From Neonectria sp. B-13 (taxonomy: Eukaryota; Ascomycota; Sordariomycetes; Hypocreales; Nectriaceae): DNA of 64,000 bases. Positions within the stretch are counted from its first letter, which is position 1. The number at the start of each line of letters is the position of its first letter. This document shows positions 32,976 through 42,788 of this stretch, one piece after another. Below the pieces are notes generated by a model. That model saw only the letters and a program-made list of their open reading frames with translations, had not been told where the DNA came from and did not search any database. The translations under genes were made by a program, and so were the position numbers. The stretch covers positions 1,550,001 through 1,614,000 of the forward strand of contig NOKP01000006.1 in assembly GCA_002682825.1 (NCBI GenBank), in the 5' to 3' direction.

Positions 32976-35900
32976 CTAGTTGTTTCCGCCCTTCTCTTTG
33001 CTCTCACCCTTCTTCCCCTTGCCTCCCGTCGTCGCCTGGTTTCCGCCCTTCCCCTTGCCGGCATCCACATTGCTGCCGCCCTTGATCTTTCCTCCCAGGT
33101 CACCACACTTCCGAGCCACCAAGCAGTGGTTCAGGGCCACGACGAAGCTGCTCAGTTCTGTTTTTTGGATGTTGTCCGTGGCGATCCAGTTCGGGTACAT
33201 GTGATCCGTGACCGCATCCCACAGCTCGCTGTACATCCACCCGTACGTCTCGATGGCCATCTTCCGGATCGACAACACGGGGAAGGCGGCGTCATCGGAC
33301 GACTGCGTGCGCAGCCAGTCGGAGTGGAAGATCTTGGAGTCGCGACTCGTCCGGTTGTGGCGCAGGTACTCGAGCTGGTCGGGCACCATCTTCTCCGCGG
33401 AGTTCTTGTTCGACCACCGCTGGATGGTCGGGAAGTTCTTGTGCGATACGAAGCCACGCGCGCCGCCGGGGAAGTCTTTCTTCTCCGCCCAGCTGTTGTC
33501 AAGGCGGATGAGGGTCGCCGACGTGCCGTTGCCGATGAGGCGCTCCAGGGGCCACTTGGTGATGTCCTCGTTGTCGGGGACCACCGTGGCGTTGAGGTTG
33601 TCCATCAAGACCTTGTACAGGGTCTTGCGGTCCTTACCCCTCATCTTATTATACCCGTAATGAATTCGTCCGCTCTCGTCGGGGATGTCGATGATGATGA
33701 GCTCGCCAGGGTTGGCTTTGTGGAACTCGGCAACTGCCTTGGCGATGTCCGCGACGGTCTCTCCCATCATGCCGTTCCACGCCCCGAGGATCATGGCGCC
33801 GTGAGCGGCGCGGAACGCCCCCTTATACGAGAATGGGCGAACATCCAGAACCCGGACGCCCTCCTCCTCAAGCTGCTTCTTTACCCTCTTCTTCTGGCAG
33901 AGCGTGTTGGCGGGCTGGCCGAGGCCGATCCGATACTTGCCGGTGGACATGCCGGCGTGGTGGGAGCGTGGCATGATGATCTCTCTGAGCGGCAGATGGC
34001 CAATCTCCGGGAGCATCGTCTTCATCCAGGCGACGGGGGGCTGCGTGGACACGAAGTCGTCCTCCTTGCCCGCGAGGATGAAGTTGGAACCGCCGGGGTG
34101 CCTGTTGAAGCCGAGGTCAAGCTCGCTCCTCTTCCCATTGTTTACGGTCTTCAGGTTCTCCATGAACCGGATGAAGATGGGGTGCTTCTTGCCAGAGCGT
34201 CTCTCAACCATGAAGGACATGGGCTTTTTCGTCCCCTCGAGATGGTAGGCGACCTCAGCGCCCGAGTCCCATAGGTTGTTCCCGTACATTCGATAGGCGA
34301 CGACCCGGCGGGACTGTCCCGGCTCGATATACATGGGCCATTCCTTCTCCCATTTGTTCATTTGATAGGAGTGGATGTATCCCCTACGCCAGCGGTACGG
34401 CGTGGCGTTGATGACGGTGATGACGGTGGTGGCATCGTCCATGTACAACCTCTCCTCATTCCGGATGGCACGCTTGCTCAATCCATTCTGTGTCTCGCCT
34501 GTCTGGTCGTTGTTGCTTTCGCTGGAGATTCCCTCCTGAACGACGGGCTCCTCGTCTACGACGAACTCATCGTCGAAATCACCCCAAGGAATGTCAAATT
34601 CGTCATCGGCAACTGTGGCTTCTGCTTTCGCGGGCTCTTTATTCACAGCGGTGGTCTTTTGCTGTTTTGGAGCTTCACTTTTGGCGGCTGCGGGTTCATT
34701 CTTAACAGCGGTGGCCTTTTTCTGCTTTGGGGCTTCACTCTTCACAGCTGTAGTCTTTTCTTGCTTTGGGGCTACAGTCTTGTCGGTTGCGTGCTCTTTC
34801 TTCACAGTTGAAGTCTTTTGAAGTTTTGAGGCTTCGCTCTTGTCGGCTGCAGGCTTCTGTTTCTTTGGAGATTCCTCCTTGCCCTCCTTCTCGGCATCGC
34901 CCTGGCTGGAGTCGGACCCGTCAAGCTTGGCCCAAGGAAGAGTAGGTTCATACTCGGCGACGGTCGGCGTTGGTTTCGCGGACTTGGTCTTGAAAGATGT
35001 GGGCGTTGGCTTCGATGGTTCACTCTTGACAACTGCTGGCTTTGGCATTGATGGTTCCTTGTCTGCCGTGTCATCACTGTCGACAACGTCCTGGGCCGTT
35101 TCGATATCGGCGAGATCGCCCAAAGAAAGCTCGGCCTCAGAGTCGCCCACTGGGACCAAGACCGGAAGCAAGACTACCTTGTGCTTTGGCTCCAGGACTT
35201 CGTCGTTGATCGTGGAATTTAACTCCAAGCCGTTCACCGGAACCAAGACTACATTGGACTTTGACTCCGGGAGTTCGTTCTTGATCATGGCCTTCGGCTT
35301 CAACGCATTCTCATCATCGCCACCAGTGCCAGCAGCCTTAAGATAGCCGCCAGGACTAGGCCTGAAAAGAGTATGCTTATTCTTTCCAGCAGTGAACGTT
35401 TGCTTCGGTCCCTCCTCGAGGTCCTTGTCGTTGTCAACCTTGAAGTTGGAACTGGCCTTTGACTTGGGAGTACTCTGGGGCTTCTTGCGACTCTTAGGCT
35501 TTTGCTCCGGGATCTGGGAGCCAAAGCCAACCTCGGGCCCAGGAACACCGTGGGGCTCATCCTTGCCAACCGTAAACTTTCCCTTTGGGTTGGCTCTAGC
35601 CACTCTGCTGTAAAACTTCTTGGGGTCGTCAATGGCGGGGATGTTGGGGCCGATAAGGTAGTCCGAGCCCTCAGGGTATTTGCTATCGACACCCGGCTCG
35701 TCAAAGAAGGGCCTCGGGATCATGAGGTCCTCCTTGTCCTCCTCGGCCACCTTGTTGTCCGTGTCCCTAGTGGTAAGGATGCGAGCGTCCGCATCTGAAG
35801 GCTTGTTGGCGTAGATCGGGTAAGCCAGGTGCTTGATGGTCTTGATGAGGTCTTCGTGTCGGGATGCGTCGTACTTGTTGTATTCGGGAATCTCAAGAGG

Positions 35901-36083
35901 GTCATTGACAACTGTGGCATGTGCGGCCATAGTTGGTGTGGCCATAGCTGGCATGGCGACTGCGTCCGCATCTGGGGGCATGTTGACGGAGATGGGAAGG
36001 CCGTCGACAACGCCTGCCAAAAGCACAGGCACAAGGACGATCAGTCTCGACGAGACAGAACCCATAATTGTATGAGACACCAT
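32976..36083 (-). CDS. Large secreted PLC-like phosphodiesterase with repeat-rich N-half
   Basis: This is a single-exon gene of 1035 aa. A signal peptide lies in the first 30 residues; translation may start at 36083 or at Met7 (36065), and both keep it. Residues 30-540 are a low-complexity, Lys/Glu/Pro/Thr-rich region with repeated SEAPKQQKTTAVK-like units. Residues 550-690 are a conserved beta-rich module. A PI-PLC X-like catalytic domain follows, with His708/His709 in PRSHHAGM and His761 in RAAHGAM, 53 residues apart. The end is a Gly/Lys-rich basic tail. In contrast to the neighbour at 28264 there is no GPI signal. Phosphodiesterase activity is inferred from the two His motifs; the substrate is unknown. 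The repeat region probably varies in length between strains. Confidence 0.82.
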   Translation of the reverse strand: MVSHTIMGSVSSRLIVLVPVLLAGVVDGLPISVNMPPDADAVAMPAMATPTMAAHATVVNDPLEIPEYNKYDASRHEDLIKTIKHLAYPIYANKPSDADARILTTRDTDNKVAEEDKEDLMIPRPFFDEPGVDSKYPEGSDYLIGPNIPAIDDPKKFYSRVARANPKGKFTVGKDEPHGVPGPEVGFGSQIPEQKPKSRKKPQSTPKSKASSNFKVDNDKDLEEGPKQTFTAGKNKHTLFRPSPGGYLKAAGTGGDDENALKPKAMIKNELPESKSNVVLVPVNGLELNSTINDEVLEPKHKVVLLPVLVPVGDSEAELSLGDLADIETAQDVVDSDDTADKEPSMPKPAVVKSEPSKPTPTSFKTKSAKPTPTVAEYEPTLPWAKLDGSDSSQGDAEKEGKEESPKKQKPAADKSEASKLQKTSTVKKEHATDKTVAPKQEKTTAVKSEAPKQKKATAVKNEPAAAKSEAPKQQKTTAVNKEPAKAEATVADDEFDIPWGDFDDEFVVDEEPVVQEGISSESNNDQTGETQNGLSKRAIRNEERLYMDDATTVITVINATPYRWRRGYIHSYQMNKWEKEWPMYIEPGQSRRVVAYRMYGNNLWDSGAEVAYHLEGTKKPMSFMVERRSGKKHPIFIRFMENLKTVNNGKRSELDLGFNRHPGGSNFILAGKEDDFVSTQPPVAWMKTMLPEIGHLPLREIIMPRSHHAGMSTGKYRIGLGQPANTLCQKKRVKKQLEEEGVRVLDVRPFSYKGAFRAAHGAMILGAWNGMMGETVADIAKAVAEFHKANPGELIIIDIPDESGRIHYGYNKMRGKDRKTLYKVLMDNLNATVVPDNEDITKWPLERLIGNGTSATLIRLDNSWAEKKDFPGGARGFVSHKNFPTIQRWSNKNSAEKMVPDQLEYLRHNRTSRDSKIFHSDWLRTQSSDDAAFPVLSIRKMAIETYGWMYSELWDAVTDHMYPNWIATDNIQKTELSSFVVALNHCLVARKCGDLGGKIKGGSNVDAGKGKGGNQATTGGKGKKGESKEKGGNN
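34641..34852 (-). repeat. Degenerate repeats coding for APKQxKTTAVK units
   Basis: On the plus strand the word TTMACAGYKGTRGYCTTTT-like recurs at 34642, 34702, 34741 and 34801 (spacing 60, 39 and 60 nt). It encodes Lys/Thr/Ala-Val-Lys repeats in the PLC-like protein. The spacings are all multiples of three, so the frame is kept. Confidence 0.8.
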
Positions 36084-36713
36084 GATGATGCCTGAGTAGG
36101 ATGTGTGTATTGTGTTGAGAAAGAGAAGAGATGAGTGTCGATGTTAACAAGTGGAAGAAGGGAAGATTTGGTGGTAGTCTCTGCTGTGTAATATCTGGGT
36201 ATGGGGATATAGAGAAGAAGATGAGATTGTTTGTGAGAATGGGTGAAGATGTCATTATATAGGAGGGATTCAGACATTTCTCCGAAACGGGGTGGTAGGA
36301 ATCTCCGAAATCTAAAGCCATCATCAAGGTGGTAGGTCGGTCATCAGTGTAGATTGAAGGTTTGCCAAAGCCTTCAACCTTTCAGGTTGAGGAGAAGGGC
36401 CTTGATGGCTGTAAAGCTTGCTAGGAAATGGCTATGAGTAGTCCATAGAGACAACGAAAGGCCCACTAGTTGAGTTAACGCGGATTGGCTGAGTCTAATG
36501 AAATATTTTGGTATTGATGTCTTGGTCAAAGGAGTATGGTCACAAGGTAGCAAGTAACCCGGAGCGATATGGTGATGCGACATTCCTTCGTTTCCCATAA
36601 TTCGTGTGGATGGCATTGGCCAGTCCTCACCTTGATATCTTCTACTCAGTCCACCACCCAACGTCCCCCGGAACCGGGAATGGTGGGATCTCGTCCCCAG
36701 GCCACGCAGGAGC
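36084..36713. other. Intergenic region between PLC-like gene and CSN3
   Basis: The first 250 bases are the TC-rich (minus strand) promoter and leader of the PLC-like gene. The remainder is the 3' flank of CSN3. No ORF here shows a domain. Confidence 0.55.
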
Positions 36714-38307
36714 CTACCCATGCGCCATAATGCCAGTCATTAGGTCCTCGTCCTCTATCTGAGAATCAAAGCCAATACCCGGATCGATCCCGTCCTTTTC
36801 GGCTCTCTTCTGCTCTCTGACCATGTGTCTCACGTATTCCTTGCTGCTGCTCAGGCGCTCATTTGCTGCCTTGTACTGCGTTCCTAAAGCCTCGATGTTG
36901 TGGTGGCGTTGGGCAATTTCTCGTGCAAAGTCCGTCTCCGTCATTAGGTCGCTATCGTCGCGGAACTTCAGGTAGCTGTCCTCGCCACTATTTCCTTGGA
37001 GTAACTCTCCCTTGAGCAAGTTTGACTCGATCATCTCGCGGACAAGGTTGGTAGTTGCTTGGTCGTTCGTTAAAGGTTCGCCAGTTTCGGCGCTCAGCGT
37101 CACCCGGCGCAACTGGGAAATAGATATTTGCTTGTAGATGTCCCGGAGATTGATGATCTGCCACTTTTGGTAGGAAGCGACGACTTCATTCACAAGGGCC
37201 AGGTTATTGTCATCCTCCCAAACCTGACGGTTCCCTTCCACTTCGCCTTTTAATTGTGCAGCATTGGGTGTGGAAAACAGGGTGGCGACGTTCTTGTACG
37301 ACGGCCCCAAAGTGTTGTAGGTAGTTTTGGCGGAATGGGCGGTATAAGGTGGTAGAGCAGGTTCCTTTCCGTCCTTGAGAAGACCCACCAGCACCCATCT
37401 CTTGTATGCCTCATCCATTATTTTGGACACACCCCTGTCCCTGGAAGGGTGTGTGATGACCCGCTCCAAAGCTCGATGGGCCTTTGCCCAGTCTTTTCTT
37501 GCCATGTAGCACAGGCCGGACAAGAGATTGTACTCCAGCACCATTGTGGTTCTCACAGAATCAGTCAGCCCTGTGTCAACTGAGATATAGGCGGCCGGGG
37601 TAATGCTGGGTTCGCAGAGTAGCTTTGCGTCTCTCTGGCCAGCCATGTTTGGATAAAAGGTTATATCGCAGTCGAGAACCTTGAGAGCCGGTTCAATCCA
37701 GGAGGACTCGTAGGCGTATTTTGCCAGCATCAGATGTGTAGACGTGAACATGCTACCGCTGGGATCGATTCGCAGTATCGCAGTCGCTAGCACCTCAACG
37801 GAGACAACAGGCTAAGACGAATTGATACATTAGCACCACAAGATAAGTAAGTGGTGGACTTTTCCCGTTTATTACATACCGAGAACAATTGGCCGGCTGC
37901 GATGTTCTCAAGCAGTTTCCGGAACATTAAGCCAGCATATCTGATTTGATGAGGACTGAAATTTAAGAGAAACCGGAGTGTTTCGTCGAGGATGGAGCTT
38001 CGACTGATCCCAGCTGGGGGATGGGAGGGGTCTAAGGACACCGAAAGGACGCCGAGGAACGCGATAGAGTCTTCCGCGGGGTCAATTTTCTGGGAGGCGT
38101 TAGCATGGCGACGACAACTTAGAGAGATAGAAAGGTGCGTACGGCAAGAACCTGGCTGACGTTGGCTGCGATGGCCTGGCGATGGGCCGCCATGACCTGC
38201 TTGACAGCTACGGCATGGTCCCTCAGGGCCGCGTCAAGCTGCTTCTTTGTGCGAACAGCATCCGAAGCTACGGGAAAGGCTGCCAGGGTCGACCAAAAAG
38301 AATCCAT
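36714..38307 (-). CDS. CSN3: COP9 signalosome subunit 3
   Basis: Three exons (38143-38307, 37880-38089, 36714-37811; introns of 53 and 68 nt) encode 490 aa. CSN3 is a PCI-domain scaffold subunit of the COP9 signalosome, which removes NEDD8 from cullins and so controls SCF-type ubiquitin ligases in the nucleus. Family features are the TPR-like helical N-half, LSGLCYMARKDWAKAHRALERVI at about residues 215-240, the block DEAYKRWVLVGLLKDGKEPALPPYT, and the PCI winged-helix around residues 320-420. The acidic C-terminus ends near MTGIMAHG. The start at 38307 was chosen over the upstream in-frame ATG because it gives the compact MDSFWSTLAAFP start and each exon then joins in frame. I considered CSN4, but the central motifs fit CSN3 better. 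Confidence 0.88.
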
Positions 38308-38876
38308 CTTGAGTGTGCCTCTCCGCGTCGGAGGGTCCGCGTGGTGCTCAACGAGGATGGTGGTTCGGGAGGCGGGGGAGGCGGAGGGTGAATCGGCGCG
38401 AGAGATCACCTGCTTATCATGCTCGAGCCAGTGGGATAACTAGGCTGGGAATTTGGGAAGCCGCTGTCGTGCTTGTGTTGGTGAGGCACCCGACGCTGGG
38501 AGATGTGGCAAGGTCAGTGAGTGAATGGCTTCGTTTGTTGTACAGGCGGTTAACTCAGGCAGCGGCACGCGTGCAACAGCTCCGCCGTGTAGGCAGGTGG
38601 GGTGGTGACGGAGGACGCAAGCAACCGAGGTTGGGCCGCGGGGTGTCTTATCGCAGCTCACCGAGATAAGCAAGCTTGCCCCTCCATTCCGCGGGGTCAC
38701 CTGCAGCTCACCTTGAAAACTCCAGACTGCGGGATCAAATTTCTGCCACCATCGAGAACTTCTGTGTAAGCCTGTTGGTAGACTTTTCACTTGCTGGCTT
38801 CACATCGCTACCCAGACATTTTTATTTCTTCCAATTGGCATTTTCTCCCCCAGTTTTACTCTGATTCGCCGCCATC
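38308..38876. promoter_or_regulatory. Bidirectional promoter CSN3 / dihydroorotase
   Basis: These 569 bases separate two start codons reading apart. They must carry both promoters and 5' leaders. A CT-rich leader precedes the dihydroorotase ATG. No further gene is visible. Confidence 0.7.
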
Positions 38877-40107
38877 ATGACTCTCGGCCCCTTCGAACTC
38901 TCCGCCGCGGCCGACTTCCACGTCCACCTTCGGGATGGCAAGATGGCTGAGGCCGTGACTAAGACGATCCGCCAGGGCGGCGTCAACACCGTCTATGTGA
39001 TGCCTAACCTAGTCCCTCCGGTCACCACCGTCGCCCAGGCCCTTGAATACAAGTCTCGCCTGCAGGCCATCGACAACACTATCAATTACCTGAGCGTTTT
39101 GTACCTGCACCCGACAATCACTCCCGAAGTCATCCGCGAAGCCAAGCGCGCAGGGATTGTCGGCGTCAAGTCGTATCCTGCTGGCGTCACCACCAACTCG
39201 GCTGCTGGAGTCATTAGTTACGACGACTATGACGAGGTCTTCTCTGCTATGGAGTCCGAGGGCCTGGTGCTCAATTTGCATGGAGAGGTTCCCAGTGATC
39301 CCAAGCAGGGAATCACCATTCTTAACGCCGAGTCCAGGTTTCTGCCGACTCTGAAGCATCTCCACCAGAAGTTCCCCAAGCTTAAGATCGTTCTGGAGCA
39401 TTGCTCTACTAAGGATGCCGTGGACGCCGTCAACGCCTGCGGAGACACCGTCGTTGGCACCATCACCTCCCACCATCTCTTCCTCCTAATCGATGACGCG
39501 GCTTCGGACGTGGTAAGAAACCCTTCACTCAGAGTCTCGACTGTTTGCTTCGCTTAAGTGTCAACCACTGACCTGTGCCACCTTAGTTCTGCTACTGCAA
39601 GCCCGTAGCTAAGGTATGTGTAACCGGCGGGGCGAGATTATTCAAGTGACTTGTCACTGCAATGAACTGTGGGACGGATAGACGAAGCTTGGACTGACGA
39701 ATCAATAGCTCCCGGAGGACCGCACCGCTCTTCTGCAGGCCGTTGTTGGCAGCAAGGGCAAGTTCTTCCTCGGCACTGACTCTGCCCCCCATGATATCAG
39801 CGCCAAGAAGCAGGGCAAGACTGCTGCTGGTGTTTTCACCCAACCCTACGCCACGCAGATCGTCCTCTCCGCTCTCGAGGAGGCCATCAAGCGGGGGGAG
39901 ATTAAGGAAGAAGAAGTTACCCAGGAGCTTCTAGAGGGCTTCTTCAGCGGTTTTGGCCGCAAGTTCTACGGAGTCGAGGACAAGTCCGGCGAGAGGATAA
40001 GGCTGGCCAAGGGCAGTGAAGTCATCTGCAGTAACATTGTTGGCGAAGGCGTCGAGGTCCAGCCCTTCAGGACCGGCCAACCCACTTGGACTCTGGAATG
40101 GATCTAA
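38877..40107 (+). CDS. URA4: Dihydroorotase (pyrimidine synthesis, homodimeric type)
   Basis: Three exons (38877-39512, 39587-39613, 39709-40107) encode 353 aa. Dihydroorotase closes carbamoyl aspartate to dihydroorotate, the third step of pyrimidine synthesis, in the cytosol. The metal ligands are all visible: His15 and His17 in DFHVHLRD, the Lys98 expected to be carboxylated in GVKSYPAG, His135 in LNLHGEV, His175 in LEHCS, and Asp245 in DSAPH. The middle exon is only 27 nt and encodes FCYCKPVAK, which bridges TSHHLFLLIDDAASDV to LPEDRTALL; this is the family's conserved CKPxxK region, so the microexon is required. Length and order fit the yeast Ura4 type, which is a stand-alone enzyme separate from the carbamoyl-phosphate synthase/ATCase protein. 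Confidence 0.95.
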
Positions 40108-40343
40108 AACAAAGGAACTAACACATTCCATTGCTGGGCCCGCGCCTATAGTGTGCACGAGCCCCCTGATTTTGTGTATCTACCTGATCAGGCAGTTGGA
40201 GGTCGAACTGGAAAGGTGCCAAGGCATCAATCACTCCAATACGAGAAAGCTCCGTAAATACTCCATAGCCAGTTTTGTGAACCACCGGTCCTCCATGGGC
40301 CTTCACTATAATACCGTCGTCGATCAGGAACGACCGCTGTATA

Positions 40344-41750
40344 CTACTTTCGAGGAGCCCAAGTGTTGCGCCTAGTACTGTTGGCGAGGCCAGTTGACTG
40401 CGCGCCGGTATTGATCGACGAGTTGGCGGGACTCGGCCAGGCAGATTTAGCGGCCGTGCCAGAAAGCGTGCGAGGGACATCTGAAAACTCATCAGCAATG
40501 ATCTGGAGCTTGTATGGTTACCGCTTACCATGACGCTTGCTTAGGTCAAGCTCAGGAGGCACACGAGACTTCGAGATGTTAGTGCTATCATTCTTCCACC
40601 CTGCCTGGTTCATGAATGCAACTCCGTTCTGGTCGATGCCGACCTGGTTCGTCGGGACCGAAATCGAAAGATGAGCAGAGGAGCTCGAACCGCCAGTCGG
40701 TTGAGGGCGTTGCGAACGCCCCTCCTGTTGGCGCTGCTTGTGGTTCTCGACTTGACGTTTTCTCCACCAGTTTGGGAGTCCCTGGAAGAGGCCGACGGAG
40801 TGCTGCGTGGCTTGGTCGAAGGGCATCTCATGCTTGTACCGGCAGCCCTGCTGAGTGAAAGCACACAGACCGTCGTGAATCCACTTGTCGCAGTAGATCT
40901 TGACTCGCTTCCGGTGGCCGGGACCCGTAGCGACGATGTTGTCGATATGGTCCTGTTGCGGGTGTTAGCTCTCCCGTATACTAGAAAAAGAAATTACGGG
41001 GGAACGAGGAAGTATGATCTGTTACCTGAAGGGTATCAGAAACCAACCCCGATGGGCTCGGCCCAGCCTAAGCACTCAGCTTGTTGGCTCATGAAGGGAT
41101 TCCCACGCAACACGTACCTTGACAGTGACCGGTCTGTTCATCTCTGCAACTCCCTGAGGGGGAGCCGCCTGCAATTCTGGTAGAACCACCATGCCCCCGG
41201 GCCCGGGCTGACGAGCAGGAACCTCATTCAAAGGGGGCAGCAGGTCGGCGGGTACCAGTCTGGTATACTGTCCATTGCCTCGGTCAAGGCAATAGGCGTA
41301 CCCTTCCAAGCCACCGCCCTCGGCCGACTCGCTTCTGTTATGAATAGTGCTATTCAGCGTGTAGTTAGACGGGCCGGGAACCCAAGTGCCAAAGTCCCCG
41401 ATCGGCGGAGGGACACGCCAGGTAGGGGACAGGGAGGCCCGATGGCTTGTCTCTACGACAGCCTGCTGGTCCTGTTGGCCCTGTTGGTCGCCCTGCTTGC
41501 TCTCCGGAGTCGTCTGAGATTCCTGCTGGGAGTCCTCATAGATCCAACTCCCGCGAGGACGGGTGTTTCTCGGAGGTGTCTTCTCGTGCTGACGCATGGT
41601 AAGTGAAGCTTGGATGTTTTGTTCAGGAGAGCGGCCTCGGGATGAAGGCGAAACAGAAGAGGAAGCAGATGGAGAAGAGACCAACGGACCAGACGGAGCT
41701 GCTGGAGCTGCCGTCTTCTTAAATAGGACAGTTCGGCAGACAGGATCCAT
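40344..41750 (-). CDS. CCCH zinc-finger protein
   Basis: Three exons (41118-41750, 40529-40952, 40344-40480; introns of 165 and 48 nt) encode 397 aa. The open frame runs upstream to 42014, but the Met at 41750 has the strong context gaccATGg and follows basic sequence that looks untranslated. The N-half is disordered (Ser/Pro/Gln-rich). The second exon opens with a helix and one CCCH finger, YCDKWIHDGLCAFTQQGCRYKHEMP (C-x8-C-x5-C-x3-H), followed by the conserved GLFQGLPNWWRKRQ. Such fingers usually bind RNA. The C-terminal exon adds a short basic tail ending NTWAPRK. The protein belongs to a group of single-finger fungal proteins whose role I cannot state. It is convergent with the dihydroorotase gene, 236 nt away. 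Confidence 0.8.
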
Positions 41751-42788
41751 GGTCAAGGCTGGCGGTAAGAGAACGCCGGGGGCGCTGCGCAAACGGACTC
41801 GGGGGTGTGTGCAGGACTGATTTGCTTTCACCCTTGATCGGCGGCGGACACGGACACGGACACTGACAGTAGACTGACAGCAGATAGTTAGCAGCAAGCG
41901 AGATGCCGCAACTAGAATGCACGTTAGCCGAGAAAGCTGAAGAGCGATGTTGGCCGCGGAGTCAGAGTCGAAGTTGGCGGTCGAGGAGTGGGATCGAAGA
42001 GGTTTGTTCTGCACTTCCGCAACAAGGACAGGGCGGTCGGCGGCCCTTTATTATCCTCGTTCTGGGGACATTCAGGCCATCATTTCAGGCTCAGAGCCTG
42101 CCGTTTGCTTCGCCCCAGGGTTTGCTCAGGGTGTGTGCATGTGTGTGTGCGTTGTGTGTGTGTACTCTGCACGCTCATCGACGGCTACCTGCAGTGTAAG
42201 TTTGTGTCTCCCCACGTGACAGAAGCTCGGTGACTTGACAACAACAGAGACATCAAAGGATAACTGCAGTAGAATACGGGGATCATGTGGCCCGTTGGCA
42301 TGTTTCCGTTGCCTATGTAGCTAGTGTGCTGTCCGTCTAATATTTGTTATTCCGCCGTGGCAGGGAAGCTGAAGGCGCGTGCCCGCTGCATGATTTCCAC
42401 CTTGCTTCCAAGCGTCTAAACAAGGTCCTGAATACCTGGATACCCGAATGCCTGAGAGGCGAAACAGCCACTCACTCGCCTTCGTCTCGTCGTGCTTCCC
42501 TTAGAGCAAATCATCTTGATCAGGACCCGCTTTGTCCGATAAACACGCTGAGTTTGCTAAGCAAGACGGACCTCTGTAGCGCTTTGGTTTTCGTGTTTGA
42601 TGCTGAGTGTTGCACCCGGTCCAGGGCTACCCGCACCTCAGCCTCCGTGGCCAGGTGCACCCTCCTGTAGTCGGTCGTGTCGGGAAGAGCCCGTCGCTGT
42701 TGCGCCTGCAAGGGCTTCGCCTGATTGCCCTGGAAGAAATAGTTACTGTGTACAAAGTTGGAGAAGTTTGGGTTTGGTTTGCCGTTGG
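41751..42788. other. Intergenic region, CCCH gene / chromatin remodeller
   Basis: This stretch contains the promoter of the CCCH gene (about 41.75-42.2 kb, with TG-rich words near 42130-42170) and the 3' flank of the remodeller gene. No coding signal is seen. Confidence 0.5.

Noticed and set aside
33126..34274. A 382-codon plus-strand ORF antisense to the large PLC-like gene
   Set aside because: It is a shadow ORF of a GC3-rich gene; its Val/Leu/Arg/Glu-rich product has no recognisable family, while the opposite strand carries both catalytic His motifs.
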